From IMG/VR virus record IMGVR_UViG_3300021963_005655, positions 1 to 41,145 of that record: a stretch of DNA of 41,145 bases. The stretch is one strand, 5' to 3'. Shown piece by piece: positions 24,982 to 33,294 of this stretch. The DNA comes from a virus. The position numbers and the translations under genes are program-made. Numbering within the stretch: position 1 is the stretch's first letter; every line of letters begins with the position of its first letter. Below the pieces are notes generated by a model that did not search any database, had not been told where the DNA came from, and worked only from the letters and a program-made list of their open reading frames with translations.

Positions 24982-26069
24982 TGAAGCATATTGTAGCAAG
25001 TGGTTGCTCTTTCACTAGGCAAGAAAAACGAATTAACTTAGAAGGAAATGATACAAATTTTTTATCCGATTGGATAGAAATGTGGAGATGGCCGCATTGG
25101 ATTAAAAAAGAATATCATACCGAAGTTTATAATGTAGGTAGTGCTACACACGATAATTGGTCAATAGCTCGAACCACAATTTATAAAATAGAATCGTTAC
25201 TTAAAAGTGGTGTAGATATAAGAGATATATCAGCCATTATCCAATGGTCCGCTTGGACTAGAGAATCATTTTTTATTTCTCCTTCTAAAATGGCGGATTT
25301 AGATATTGTAATTGAAAACAAAACAAATCATTCTCATGCACATATTACCGATTGGATTGATTCAAAGAATTATAATGGTGAATATGGATATTGGATGTTA
25401 ACCGGTGGATTTAATTTAGACCATATTGAAAATAAAGCAAAAAAGTTTTTACCATCATATTTTGAATATGTAAAATCCGTTGAGCAATCTTTTATAAATC
25501 ATTTGGAAGCAAAATTGTATTTAGAAAATTATTTAACAAATAAAGAAATCGATTGGATTTCATTCGACATACAAAATCAATTTTCAAAAAGTTATACAGT
25601 AACCGCTGGATATGGATTTCCAAATTATAGAGAAACTAACGATGATAAATTTTCGGAAGCAATATTGGATAGAAAGTATATTCCCAATACTTGGGATGAT
25701 GATTTAAGTTACGATTACTCCGACAATCCATATATAGAATATTTGGCATCATTGGTAAATAAAAATCATTGGTTTTATGAAGAAGAGAATGTTACCAAAT
25801 ATGGTGGACAAATTGAATGGGCTATTCGTAATTTTGATTTAAAATCGGAATTCAATTTAGTATCGTTTGAAGATAATCGAGCCAAAAATATGAGTAATTT
25901 ATTATTTATGGAACATTGTGATGGTACTGATTCATTAGATGATATACGAAGATATATGGATGATAGATGGTATTTAGGACATGTTTCATCTTATATGAAT
26001 AAACGATTTGTAAATGAAGTGTTATCTTCATTTTTAGGTAAAAATGGAATAAATAAAAAAATAATATGA
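24981..26069 (+). CDS. SGNH/GDSL-like hydrolase, paralogue B
   Basis: This 362-residue protein is a relative of the protein at 19941. It begins MKHIVASGCSFTRQEKR with the likely nucleophile Ser10 in GCSFT, then VGSATHDNWSIARTTIYKIE (oxyanion Asn region) and IIQWSAWTRESFFISPSKM, which matches the first copy (QWTTLTRNSFFISPSK) closely. Both end with a similar segment, WYLGHVSSYMNKRFVNEVL here. Catalytic His is not certain; the GH near the end is a candidate. The two copies may act on different acyl-sugars or positions. The 3' end overlaps the next gene by four bases. Confidence 0.75.
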   Translation: MKHIVASGCSFTRQEKRINLEGNDTNFLSDWIEMWRWPHWIKKEYHTEVYNVGSATHDNWSIARTTIYKIESLLKSGVDIRDISAIIQWSAWTRESFFISPSKMADLDIVIENKTNHSHAHITDWIDSKNYNGEYGYWMLTGGFNLDHIENKAKKFLPSYFEYVKSVEQSFINHLEAKLYLENYLTNKEIDWISFDIQNQFSKSYTVTAGYGFPNYRETNDDKFSEAILDRKYIPNTWDDDLSYDYSDNPYIEYLASLVNKNHWFYEEENVTKYGGQIEWAIRNFDLKSEFNLVSFEDNRAKNMSNLLFMEHCDGTDSLDDIRRYMDDRWYLGHVSSYMNKRFVNEVLSSFLGKNGINKKII

Positions 26070-27493
26070 ATTTAGTATTTGGATACGATGTAATGACTTA
26101 CAATGGTGAGCAGCCAAATTGCTTAAATCCAAAGTTTTTACCAACAATACACAGAGCATCTGATTTTAAATTCGACCAATCAGATGCTTATTTTAAGCAA
26201 AGATGGCAATCGGATTGGGCTGTATATAATAGTAATTATTTGTGGGAATTTATAGAGAGAAAGTCTGTATATGAAATAGTTTGGGATAGAGAAAAATATA
26301 GTAAAGGATATGAGTGGTTTTATGTTATAGAACCATTTGGAAATATAGAACAATTCTTTGGTAATTACAGCGATGTACATTATCAGTTTGCACTAGAGTT
26401 CATGTCTCAAAAAGCTATTGATGAAATAAAAAATTTTAATGGTAATGTGTTGATAAATTACATTATAGATGGTGGATTGGGAATAACTAAACAAAATTTT
26501 CAAAAAATATTTGATTTTTTCGAAAAGCATGAAATACCCGAAGAAAAGATATTTTTAGTATTTCAGGATTTTAAATTAGCTAAAAATATTAAAAAATTAG
26601 GATATAACTATAATGTATTAGATTATAACCAAGCATTAATAGCTAAATCGCAAGAATTTTTCAATACATTAAATAATCCAAACTTTTCATATTGGGGTGA
26701 AGATAATCACGAACCGCAAGTTGGAAAAATAAAACCACGTAAAAATACTGTTGTAACGTATAGTGAGTTCGAAGATAGTATAGGTTCTGAAAAGAAAGAT
26801 TTTTTATTTTTATGTAGGCATTGGAAGCCGCATAGATTGGCAATAATGTATAAATTATATCAATTGGGATTGGATAATTCATTAGTATCTTGGGATAACC
26901 AATTTTATAACGAAGGATTCATTCAGCAACATTTAAACTATTTCAATAATACGGATTTTATAAATCTTATAAAAAACGAATCTAGGCATTTAGATATAGA
27001 TGATTTAACTAAAATAGCGGGTTATGGATTTGAAGATAAAACTATTTACTTAAATTCATATTTGAGTATTGTTACCGAATCTATATTTTTTCAAATAAGA
27101 GAAAATAGTAGTATTGAATCTGAAGCTGAATTTCCAACCGGATATTTAAGTGAAAAAATTTGGAAACCGATTGGACATTGTCAGCCATTTATATTGGTAG
27201 GGCCTGCAAAATCTTTAGAATATATAAAATCATTAGGATTCAAAACATTTGATGAATTTATAGATGAAAGCTATGATGAATGTATTGATGATGATAAAAG
27301 ACTTCATATGATTGTGGATGAGATTACTAAATTTTCTCAAAAAACAAAAGAACAAAAGGATGAATTCTTAAATAATGTTAAGGAAATTTGTCAACATAAT
27401 CAACGTTTATTCTTAGATTTTTCAGTAAACCATAGAAAAATGCAAAGTGGTATAGTAAGTTTTTTACTAAAAAATACTAATAACCTTATTTAA
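26066..27493 (+). CDS. Putative glycosyltransferase (GT10/exostosin-like C-terminus), paralogue C
   Basis: This 475-residue protein ends the glycan block. Its C-terminal region carries GYLSEKIWKPIGHCQPFILVG followed by LEYIKSLGFKTFDEFIDESYD, closely parallel to the protein at 17679. The central KKDFLFLCRHWKPHRLAIMYKLYQL is like the RxxRP region of GT10-type proteins. The N-terminal half (NLVFGYDVMTYNG) is unassigned, with no signal peptide. It is most likely a GT-B glycosyltransferase, but donor and acceptor are unknown. A 26-base gap carrying the ATATTTATA element follows before the large head-region fusion gene, so a transcription boundary is likely here. Confidence 0.6.
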   Translation: MNLVFGYDVMTYNGEQPNCLNPKFLPTIHRASDFKFDQSDAYFKQRWQSDWAVYNSNYLWEFIERKSVYEIVWDREKYSKGYEWFYVIEPFGNIEQFFGNYSDVHYQFALEFMSQKAIDEIKNFNGNVLINYIIDGGLGITKQNFQKIFDFFEKHEIPEEKIFLVFQDFKLAKNIKKLGYNYNVLDYNQALIAKSQEFFNTLNNPNFSYWGEDNHEPQVGKIKPRKNTVVTYSEFEDSIGSEKKDFLFLCRHWKPHRLAIMYKLYQLGLDNSLVSWDNQFYNEGFIQQHLNYFNNTDFINLIKNESRHLDIDDLTKIAGYGFEDKTIYLNSYLSIVTESIFFQIRENSSIESEAEFPTGYLSEKIWKPIGHCQPFILVGPAKSLEYIKSLGFKTFDEFIDESYDECIDDDKRLHMIVDEITKFSQKTKEQKDEFLNNVKEICQHNQRLFLDFSVNHRKMQSGIVSFLLKNTNNLI

Positions 27494-27495
27494 GA

Positions 27496-27505
27496 ATATT
27501 TATAT
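27496..27505 (+). promoter_or_regulatory. Recurring ATATTTATAT element before the 1466-residue fusion gene
   Basis: The element ATATTTATAT lies 14 bases before the GTG start at 27520, in the short gap after the last glycan-block gene. The same element precedes genes at 1899, 34941 and 37845 at 16-19 bases. It is a candidate late promoter or -10-type element. No experiment supports it. Confidence 0.45.
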
Positions 27506-27519
27506 ACAAAAATATAATA

Positions 27520-30500
27520 GTGGATAAACCGGTAGTCAAAAAAACAATAGTCGTATATTCGGGTCGTTTTCAACCCTTCCATAAGGGGCATTATGCGGCA
27601 TACGAAAAATTAGTATCGAAATTCGGTGCTAATAATGTTTATATAGGCACATCGGATAAAAGTGATGGTGGCAAATCTCCATTTAATTTTAAAGAAAAAG
27701 TTGTAATAATGGGTAAAATGTTTGGAATACCTCCAAGCAAAATAGTGCAAGTAGCAAACCCATATTCACCAAAAGAAATACTTTCTAAGTTCGATGGGCA
27801 AACCACAGCATACATTGCTGCGGTTGGTGAAAAAGATGCAACTCGATTAGCAGGAAAATATTTTAAACCATATAAAGGAAAAACGGGTTATGGTTATGAT
27901 GAGATTGGTTATACTTATATTATACCACCTGAATCAAATCCAATTAGTGGAACTGATGTAAGGAACTGGTTAAGTTCGGATAAAGCTGAAAAACTATTTT
28001 TGAAAGCATATCCAAAATTCGATAAAGAAATTTATAAAATGATAACTAACAAATTGATTAAAGAGGAATTTATAAAAGGTTATCCATCGAAAGAGGATGT
28101 TAAAAGAATACAAAAGAAAAACGATGATATTCGTTCGGTAGCAACTACGGATGATTCATATGTATATGACCCTATCGCTGAGCAAATTGCAAAATTGGTT
28201 TTTGAAGCGGATAATTTCATAGAAGAATACTTTTTAGAAGAAGAACCAAATCCTATAATGGATAAGGAGATATCATATACTGCGGCTGATGGTAAGAAGA
28301 AAAAAATAACCGTAAGAGGTGCATTGAGATTACCAAAAGACCACGAAGCACATATTCAAGCCTCTAAAATTGTTGGACCAAATGATGCACCGGCAAACGA
28401 ACCAAAGAAAAAAGAAGAACCAAACCAACCAGGCCAACCTGTTAAAAAAGGTGATACGGAGCAAGGTAAATCGGATAATAAACCAGCCGATGGTGGTACA
28501 CAGCAAGGTCCTCCGCCTGAACAAAAATTAAAAGGTTCGGAATTAAAATCTTCTGCGGAAGATAGAGTTGCAAAAGAAAGAAAGGCTCAGGAGGTAAAAG
28601 ATGCATTAGACAATGAAATTAAAAATTTAAATAAAGAAGAGCAAGATTTCTTAGATAAGGGTGAACATAAACAGGGTTCTAAGTTTATGAACTCTTTAAA
28701 GGATGGTATTAAGCGAGTAGCGGATACTAAAGTTGTTAAAGCAATTGGACACACACTTCAGCATAAAGCAGAAATGGTTAGTGGTGCATTTGATGGTGTT
28801 AAGGCATTAGCAAGTGGACAAAAAATTGGCTCTACTAAAAACAAAGAAACTGGCGAATGGGAATACTCCGATGAAACTCGTAAGAAGCAAATACATCATA
28901 TGAAGCATTTTGCTAAAGATGTGGCTCTATTAGTTGGTAGTGTTGCATTGGGTAGTGGATTAGCATATGGTGCAAAAGCATTAGCGGGGGGTTCTAGTTT
29001 GGGTGGAGCAATTGCTGCAGCCGGAAAAGGTGCAGTTGGTGCATTTACTCACGGTGTAGGTGGATTTGCGGCACACTTAGGTAAAGATGCGATTAAACAC
29101 GTAGCATTGGAATCTATGGGAATGGGTGGTACTCAAGCCGCAGTTGGTGGTGCGGGATTAGCCGGTGCCACTATGGGATTATTAGAAATACGTTCTCTTA
29201 TTAATGAAGAAGAAATGAATAATAATAAATTTATTCAGAACTTTATTAATAAGATGGCAGAAAAAATGGAAACATTTGAAATGTCAGATGAACAATTATT
29301 ACAATCTATTAAATCATATAAGCAGGGTAAAAATTTTGGTGATTTGGTTAAAGAAGATGTTAATGTAGATGTTGATAAAGGCGATGAGGTTTTGATGGGT
29401 AAGTTTAAGAATAAGAAAGTTACCGTTAAAGATATAGGAAAAGACCAGCACGGAATGCCAACGATAAATGGTAAACAGGCAACAACATTTAGAATTTCTA
29501 ATCAAAATATCAAAGAAAAGTTATCACATTCCAATTTAAATAGTGTAGAGAAATATGCGGATAGAGAATTATCTCCAGCTGATATTGAGTTTAGTAATCA
29601 CTTTTTTGATAGAGTAAATGATACTCGCAATGGTAAAGAAATATCGGAACCAGAATTAACAGGTTTCTTTAAAAGATTGGCAAGACACAAAAAAGAATTT
29701 TTAGATTTTTTAGATAAATACAATCAAATTGTAGTTAGAGATACTAGAAGTGATATCAATATTCCATTTGTAAAGATGGCTAATAAGGTTATCGCTAAAA
29801 CAGTGATGAGAAAAGATGATTTTAAAACTTCATCTCATACAATTGTAAATGAAATAACTAAAGGATTTTTTAAAGGTAAAATCAAAATTGGTGGACAGCC
29901 AGTAGATGTAGAAGTTGAATTGGTTGGAGCAGATAATAAAAATAGAGATTTTCTTACCAAAGTTATTGGTATTGATAAAAAGTATCAGAGTAAATTACCA
30001 ATAGGTTCTACATTACCTATACCATCTAGAATTTTTAGACATGGTGGTTGGGTAAAAGTAAAAGTACCATCCGTATTTAATGAAGTACATCAATCAACCA
30101 CATATAGAGCAGATAAAGATGCTGAAATGGATTTTATGAAGCATCACAAAACATCATTAGGTGCGCCTGATATGGGATATGAAGCTGAATTAGATACATA
30201 TGATAACGATGATAATAGAAAATTAGTTCCAGGCTACCAAGTTAATAGAAATGATAAAGAAGATTTTGGATACGAAAAAGTAAAAGATGTTGATGAATCA
30301 AAAATATTAAAAGAAGAAATTCCAACTACGACTGAAAAAAAAAGTAAAGGTAGAATTATAGGTGAATTTATTATGTTTGCTTATGAAAGATTGGGATTAA
30401 AAGATGTTCCATCGAATATTAAATTAGTAAGAGATAATGAATTTGCTACTACATTTAAATCCTTTGGTGGGTACGACCCGCATTCTGATGATATATACGT

Positions 30501-31920
30501 TTATGTTTCTAATAGAAGTTTGCCTGATATTTTAAGAACACTTGCACACGAATTAATTCATCTTAAACAAAGACAGAGTGGATATATTGGCGGAGTTAAA
30601 GATGGTGAAACGGGTTCCGATGTAGAAAACGAAGCAAATGCGGCAGCTGGAATCTTATTGAGAGATTTTGGTAAAAGAAATGGGCACATTTACGAATCGA
30701 TAAACGAATCTTTATTATTGGAAGGTGGAGCATATGGACATATGAATCATCCATTTGATATTTCAATGAATCTTACATTTGGTGATTTAAAAAAAATCAT
30801 CAACAATGCATTAGATGGTAAGTTGGGTGTAGTTAGAGAAAAAACCGATGGACAGGCTTTAGCAATTAGTTGGAAAAATGGTAGACTAGTTGCGGCTCGT
30901 AACAAATCGCATTTAGCAAATAGTGGAGCAAACGCTTTGGATATGAGTGGATTAGCATCTAAATTTGGTGGTAGAGGAGCATTGAGTGATGCATATAATT
31001 TTGCTATGAGAGATTTATCAACCGCTATTAGTGGTTTGGGAGAAAAGGAAAGGCAGAGTATATTCAAAGATGGTTCAGCATTTTGTAACTTAGAAGTAAT
31101 ATATCCACAAAATGCAAATGTAATTCCATATGGACAATCTTTATTAGTATTTCATAATGTAGTTGAATACGATGAGAAAGGAAATGCTATCGGTGTAATA
31201 AAAGGAGCCGAAAGTAAATTAGCATCTATGATTAAAAATGTAAATGCACACGTTCAATCCAAATATACATTACAAGGGCCTCCAATTACAAAATTACCAA
31301 AAGATGAGAAGTTAAGTTCTCAAAAAGGTAAATTCAACGCAATGTTATCTAAATTACAAAGTGAATTTGGATTATCTGATAAAGATGGTATCGCTGAATA
31401 TCATTTTGCTTGGTGGATGAAGTTTGTTGATAATTCGAAAAAGAATCTTTCTCAATTAGAAAAAGAAGGATTGGCAAGAAGATGGGCATTTGATAATAAA
31501 TCGTTTGGTATCAAATCCATAGTAGATGAAGAAGCTAAGAAATGGGCGGACGGAGTGGATAAAGATGCTAAGGATAAAATAATGAAAGGTAATATTCGTA
31601 AATTTGAAGATATCTTTTTGGGAGTAGGCGCAGAAGTTCTTTCGTTTATGAGTTCAGTATTAACTGCTCAACCTGATAAAGCATTACAATCAATCAAAGC
31701 ATCATTAGAATCATCTATATCAGATATTAGAAATGGTGGTAGTGAAGCTCAAATAAAAAGATTAGAAAAGGAATTAGCTAGATTAAACGCTATTGGTGGA
31801 TTTGAAAAGTTAGTTCCAAATGAAGGATTAGTATTTTTCTACAAAGGAAATACCTACAAATTAACGGGCACATTCGCTCCGTTAAATCAAATTTTAGGAA
31901 TTTTTAAGTTTGGGAGATAA
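27520..31920 (+). CDS. Giant multi-domain protein: HxGH nucleotidyltransferase + HExxH metallopeptidase + KxDG ligase-like domain
   Basis: This 1466-residue protein starts at GTG 27520. Residues 8-150 form an NMN-adenylyltransferase/cytidylyltransferase-like domain with GRFQPFHKGH (HKGH at 21-24) and ISGTDVR (142-148). A charged Pro/Gln/Lys linker follows (about 285-350), then a Gly/Ala-rich hydrophobic segment (about 468-557), then a small beta-like module with VLMGKFKNKKVTVKDIG (about 618-640), known to me from T4-like virus proteins. HELIH at 1010-1014 with a downstream ENEANAA segment indicates a zinc metallopeptidase-like domain. The last third starts after LLLEGG (1065-1070) and contains EKTDGQALAISW (KTDG, 1108-1111), the lysine motif of covalent nucleotidyltransferases such as ligases; I recall a cyanophage family DUF6267 with it. 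Its place among head genes suggests a virion-internal polyprotein cut by the prohead protease; that is inference. Confidence 0.83.
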   Translation: MDKPVVKKTIVVYSGRFQPFHKGHYAAYEKLVSKFGANNVYIGTSDKSDGGKSPFNFKEKVVIMGKMFGIPPSKIVQVANPYSPKEILSKFDGQTTAYIAAVGEKDATRLAGKYFKPYKGKTGYGYDEIGYTYIIPPESNPISGTDVRNWLSSDKAEKLFLKAYPKFDKEIYKMITNKLIKEEFIKGYPSKEDVKRIQKKNDDIRSVATTDDSYVYDPIAEQIAKLVFEADNFIEEYFLEEEPNPIMDKEISYTAADGKKKKITVRGALRLPKDHEAHIQASKIVGPNDAPANEPKKKEEPNQPGQPVKKGDTEQGKSDNKPADGGTQQGPPPEQKLKGSELKSSAEDRVAKERKAQEVKDALDNEIKNLNKEEQDFLDKGEHKQGSKFMNSLKDGIKRVADTKVVKAIGHTLQHKAEMVSGAFDGVKALASGQKIGSTKNKETGEWEYSDETRKKQIHHMKHFAKDVALLVGSVALGSGLAYGAKALAGGSSLGGAIAAAGKGAVGAFTHGVGGFAAHLGKDAIKHVALESMGMGGTQAAVGGAGLAGATMGLLEIRSLINEEEMNNNKFIQNFINKMAEKMETFEMSDEQLLQSIKSYKQGKNFGDLVKEDVNVDVDKGDEVLMGKFKNKKVTVKDIGKDQHGMPTINGKQATTFRISNQNIKEKLSHSNLNSVEKYADRELSPADIEFSNHFFDRVNDTRNGKEISEPELTGFFKRLARHKKEFLDFLDKYNQIVVRDTRSDINIPFVKMANKVIAKTVMRKDDFKTSSHTIVNEITKGFFKGKIKIGGQPVDVEVELVGADNKNRDFLTKVIGIDKKYQSKLPIGSTLPIPSRIFRHGGWVKVKVPSVFNEVHQSTTYRADKDAEMDFMKHHKTSLGAPDMGYEAELDTYDNDDNRKLVPGYQVNRNDKEDFGYEKVKDVDESKILKEEIPTTTEKKSKGRIIGEFIMFAYERLGLKDVPSNIKLVRDNEFATTFKSFGGYDPHSDDIYVYVSNRSLPDILRTLAHELIHLKQRQSGYIGGVKDGETGSDVENEANAAAGILLRDFGKRNGHIYESINESLLLEGGAYGHMNHPFDISMNLTFGDLKKIINNALDGKLGVVREKTDGQALAISWKNGRLVAARNKSHLANSGANALDMSGLASKFGGRGALSDAYNFAMRDLSTAISGLGEKERQSIFKDGSAFCNLEVIYPQNANVIPYGQSLLVFHNVVEYDEKGNAIGVIKGAESKLASMIKNVNAHVQSKYTLQGPPITKLPKDEKLSSQKGKFNAMLSKLQSEFGLSDKDGIAEYHFAWWMKFVDNSKKNLSQLEKEGLARRWAFDNKSFGIKSIVDEEAKKWADGVDKDAKDKIMKGNIRKFEDIFLGVGAEVLSFMSSVLTAQPDKALQSIKASLESSISDIRNGGSEAQIKRLEKELARLNAIGGFEKLVPNEGLVFFYKGNTYKLTGTFAPLNQILGIFKFGR

Positions 31921-31968
31921 ATTATATATATATATGTATATATGAATAAGTTATAAACACAAAACAAT
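31921..31968. other. AT-rich spacer with a TA-repeat run
   Basis: This 48-base gap contains a run of alternating T and A (31922-31942, with one G) before the ATG at 31969. It may serve as an easily melted leader or promoter; I see no clear hairpin, and the ATATTTATA element is not present. Confidence 0.35.
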
Positions 31969-32637
31969 ATGAGCAAAAGAAAAAGTTTCGAAGAAAAAAA
32001 TAATTATATTCACCCAACTCGTAAAAAGATTATTGATACGGTATTTGGTAGAGAAGATAATACACAACGTGTGCATGGATATGAAGCCGAATCCGAAACT
32101 ACAAAAGAACTAGGTGAAATTTGGACTGATAGAGAAGGTAAGACTTGGGAACAAAAAGATGGATATAAAATATCAGTTTCTCAAATGGACGATGTTAGGC
32201 AATATTTAGAAAAACTAAATAATTGCCAAGCTGAAAATTGCAAAACTATAAAATATAGTAACGCAGATAAAAAACTAATTCGTAAGACTGGAAAATGTGC
32301 TACCTGCTTAGCAAAAGAAGAAAGCGTATTGAGAGCAGATGGAACATATCCGTTCTATGAGGATTATAAAATAACAAATAATCAATTATCATATGTTATT
32401 GATTTGAAGGCTCAATTTGAAGAAGGATTGAGAGGCGTATCTCAAACATTAGAATTTATTAATGAAGATGGTACAATTCAAAAATGGCATTATGATGTTG
32501 ATGTTGAAAAGGTAAAAGAAGATTTACAAAATGATATTAATGGTGCTACCGAAGCAATTGAAGCTCTGTTGGAACGGAAAGCGGCATTGGAAGATAAGTT
32601 ACGAGAATTGAATCATTCAGAGCTTATAAAAAATTAA
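31969..32637 (+). CDS. Cys-containing, coiled-coil head-region protein of unknown function
   Basis: This 222-residue protein has an N-terminus rich in Lys/Arg/Glu (MSKRKSFEEKNNYIHPTRKK), then an acidic, basic-mixed region. The centre holds four cysteines as C-x5-C (NCQAENCKT) and C-x2-C (GKCATCL), a probable zinc-binding knuckle. The C-terminal ~50 residues form a helix with heptads (ATEAIEALLERKAALEDKLREL). It precedes the membrane-anchored protein and terminase; a small-terminase-like packaging partner is possible by position, but the sequence does not show it. No homologous family is recognised with confidence. Confidence 0.65.
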   Translation: MSKRKSFEEKNNYIHPTRKKIIDTVFGREDNTQRVHGYEAESETTKELGEIWTDREGKTWEQKDGYKISVSQMDDVRQYLEKLNNCQAENCKTIKYSNADKKLIRKTGKCATCLAKEESVLRADGTYPFYEDYKITNNQLSYVIDLKAQFEEGLRGVSQTLEFINEDGTIQKWHYDVDVEKVKEDLQNDINGATEAIEALLERKAALEDKLRELNHSELIKN

Positions 32638-32643
32638 ATTATT

Positions 32644-33294
32644 ATGAAAAAGTTTGTTAATTTTAAAAACATTGCAATTGTAGCATTAATTATCTATTGT
32701 TTATTACAATGGTTTAATCCGGGTGGAGTAATGCCGGGAGGAAGAACTATCCGTATTGATGGTAAAAAATATGAAATCATTAAACATGATATTGATACAT
32801 TTGAAGTTGAAAAAACAAAAGTGGTAACTAAAAAGGGTGAGGATATTTATCACGAAACAATTGTTGAAAAAGAAGTTAAAGTGCCTGTAAATGTAGATAC
32901 AAATGCAATTTTAAAAGATTATTACTCAAAAGTATTATATAAAGATGTATTAGTATTACCTGATTCATTAGGAACGATAGCTGTAACCGATACAATTTCG
33001 CAAAACAAAATCTTAGGTAGAACTTTTAATGCAAGCGTAAAACAAAGAACAATCAAAGAAACTATGATTGTTAAGGAGCCAGCTAGGAATCAAGTGTATT
33101 ATGGATTAATGGGTGGGTTCAATAAAGAAGATGTTGTTACTTCAATCGGAGCAGGTTTATTATTAAAAACCAAAAAAGATAAAATATATCAATTTAGTTT
33201 GGGTATAAATAATAGAATCGCCGATGGTACTACCGGTGGAATTTCTCCATATATTGGATTTGGTACTTATTGGAAGATTAAATTGAGAAAATAG
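32644..33294 (+). CDS. Membrane-anchored periplasmic protein, spanin-like candidate
   Basis: This 216-residue protein has a basic N-terminus then a single membrane segment (about residues 9-25, NIAIVALIIYCLLQWF), oriented inside-out. Then come RTIRIDGKKYEI, charged stretches with VEKEVKVPVNVDTNAI and YYSKVLYKDVLVLPD, and a C-terminal Gly/aromatic beta-rich region (GLMGGFNKEDV, GISPYIGFGTYWKIKLRK). The anchor-plus-stalk layout resembles small Bacteroidota-phage proteins (I recall DUF6808) placed near lysis or head genes. It could be an inner-membrane spanin subunit or a host-membrane protein. Its stop shares a base with the terminase GTG start (TAGTG). Confidence 0.68.
   Translation: MKKFVNFKNIAIVALIIYCLLQWFNPGGVMPGGRTIRIDGKKYEIIKHDIDTFEVEKTKVVTKKGEDIYHETIVEKEVKVPVNVDTNAILKDYYSKVLYKDVLVLPDSLGTIAVTDTISQNKILGRTFNASVKQRTIKETMIVKEPARNQVYYGLMGGFNKEDVVTSIGAGLLLKTKKDKIYQFSLGINNRIADGTTGGISPYIGFGTYWKIKLRK

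Noticed and set aside
31922-31942. TA-repeat run considered as a replication origin or attachment site
   Set aside because: Too short and simple, with no flanking repeats or initiator sites.
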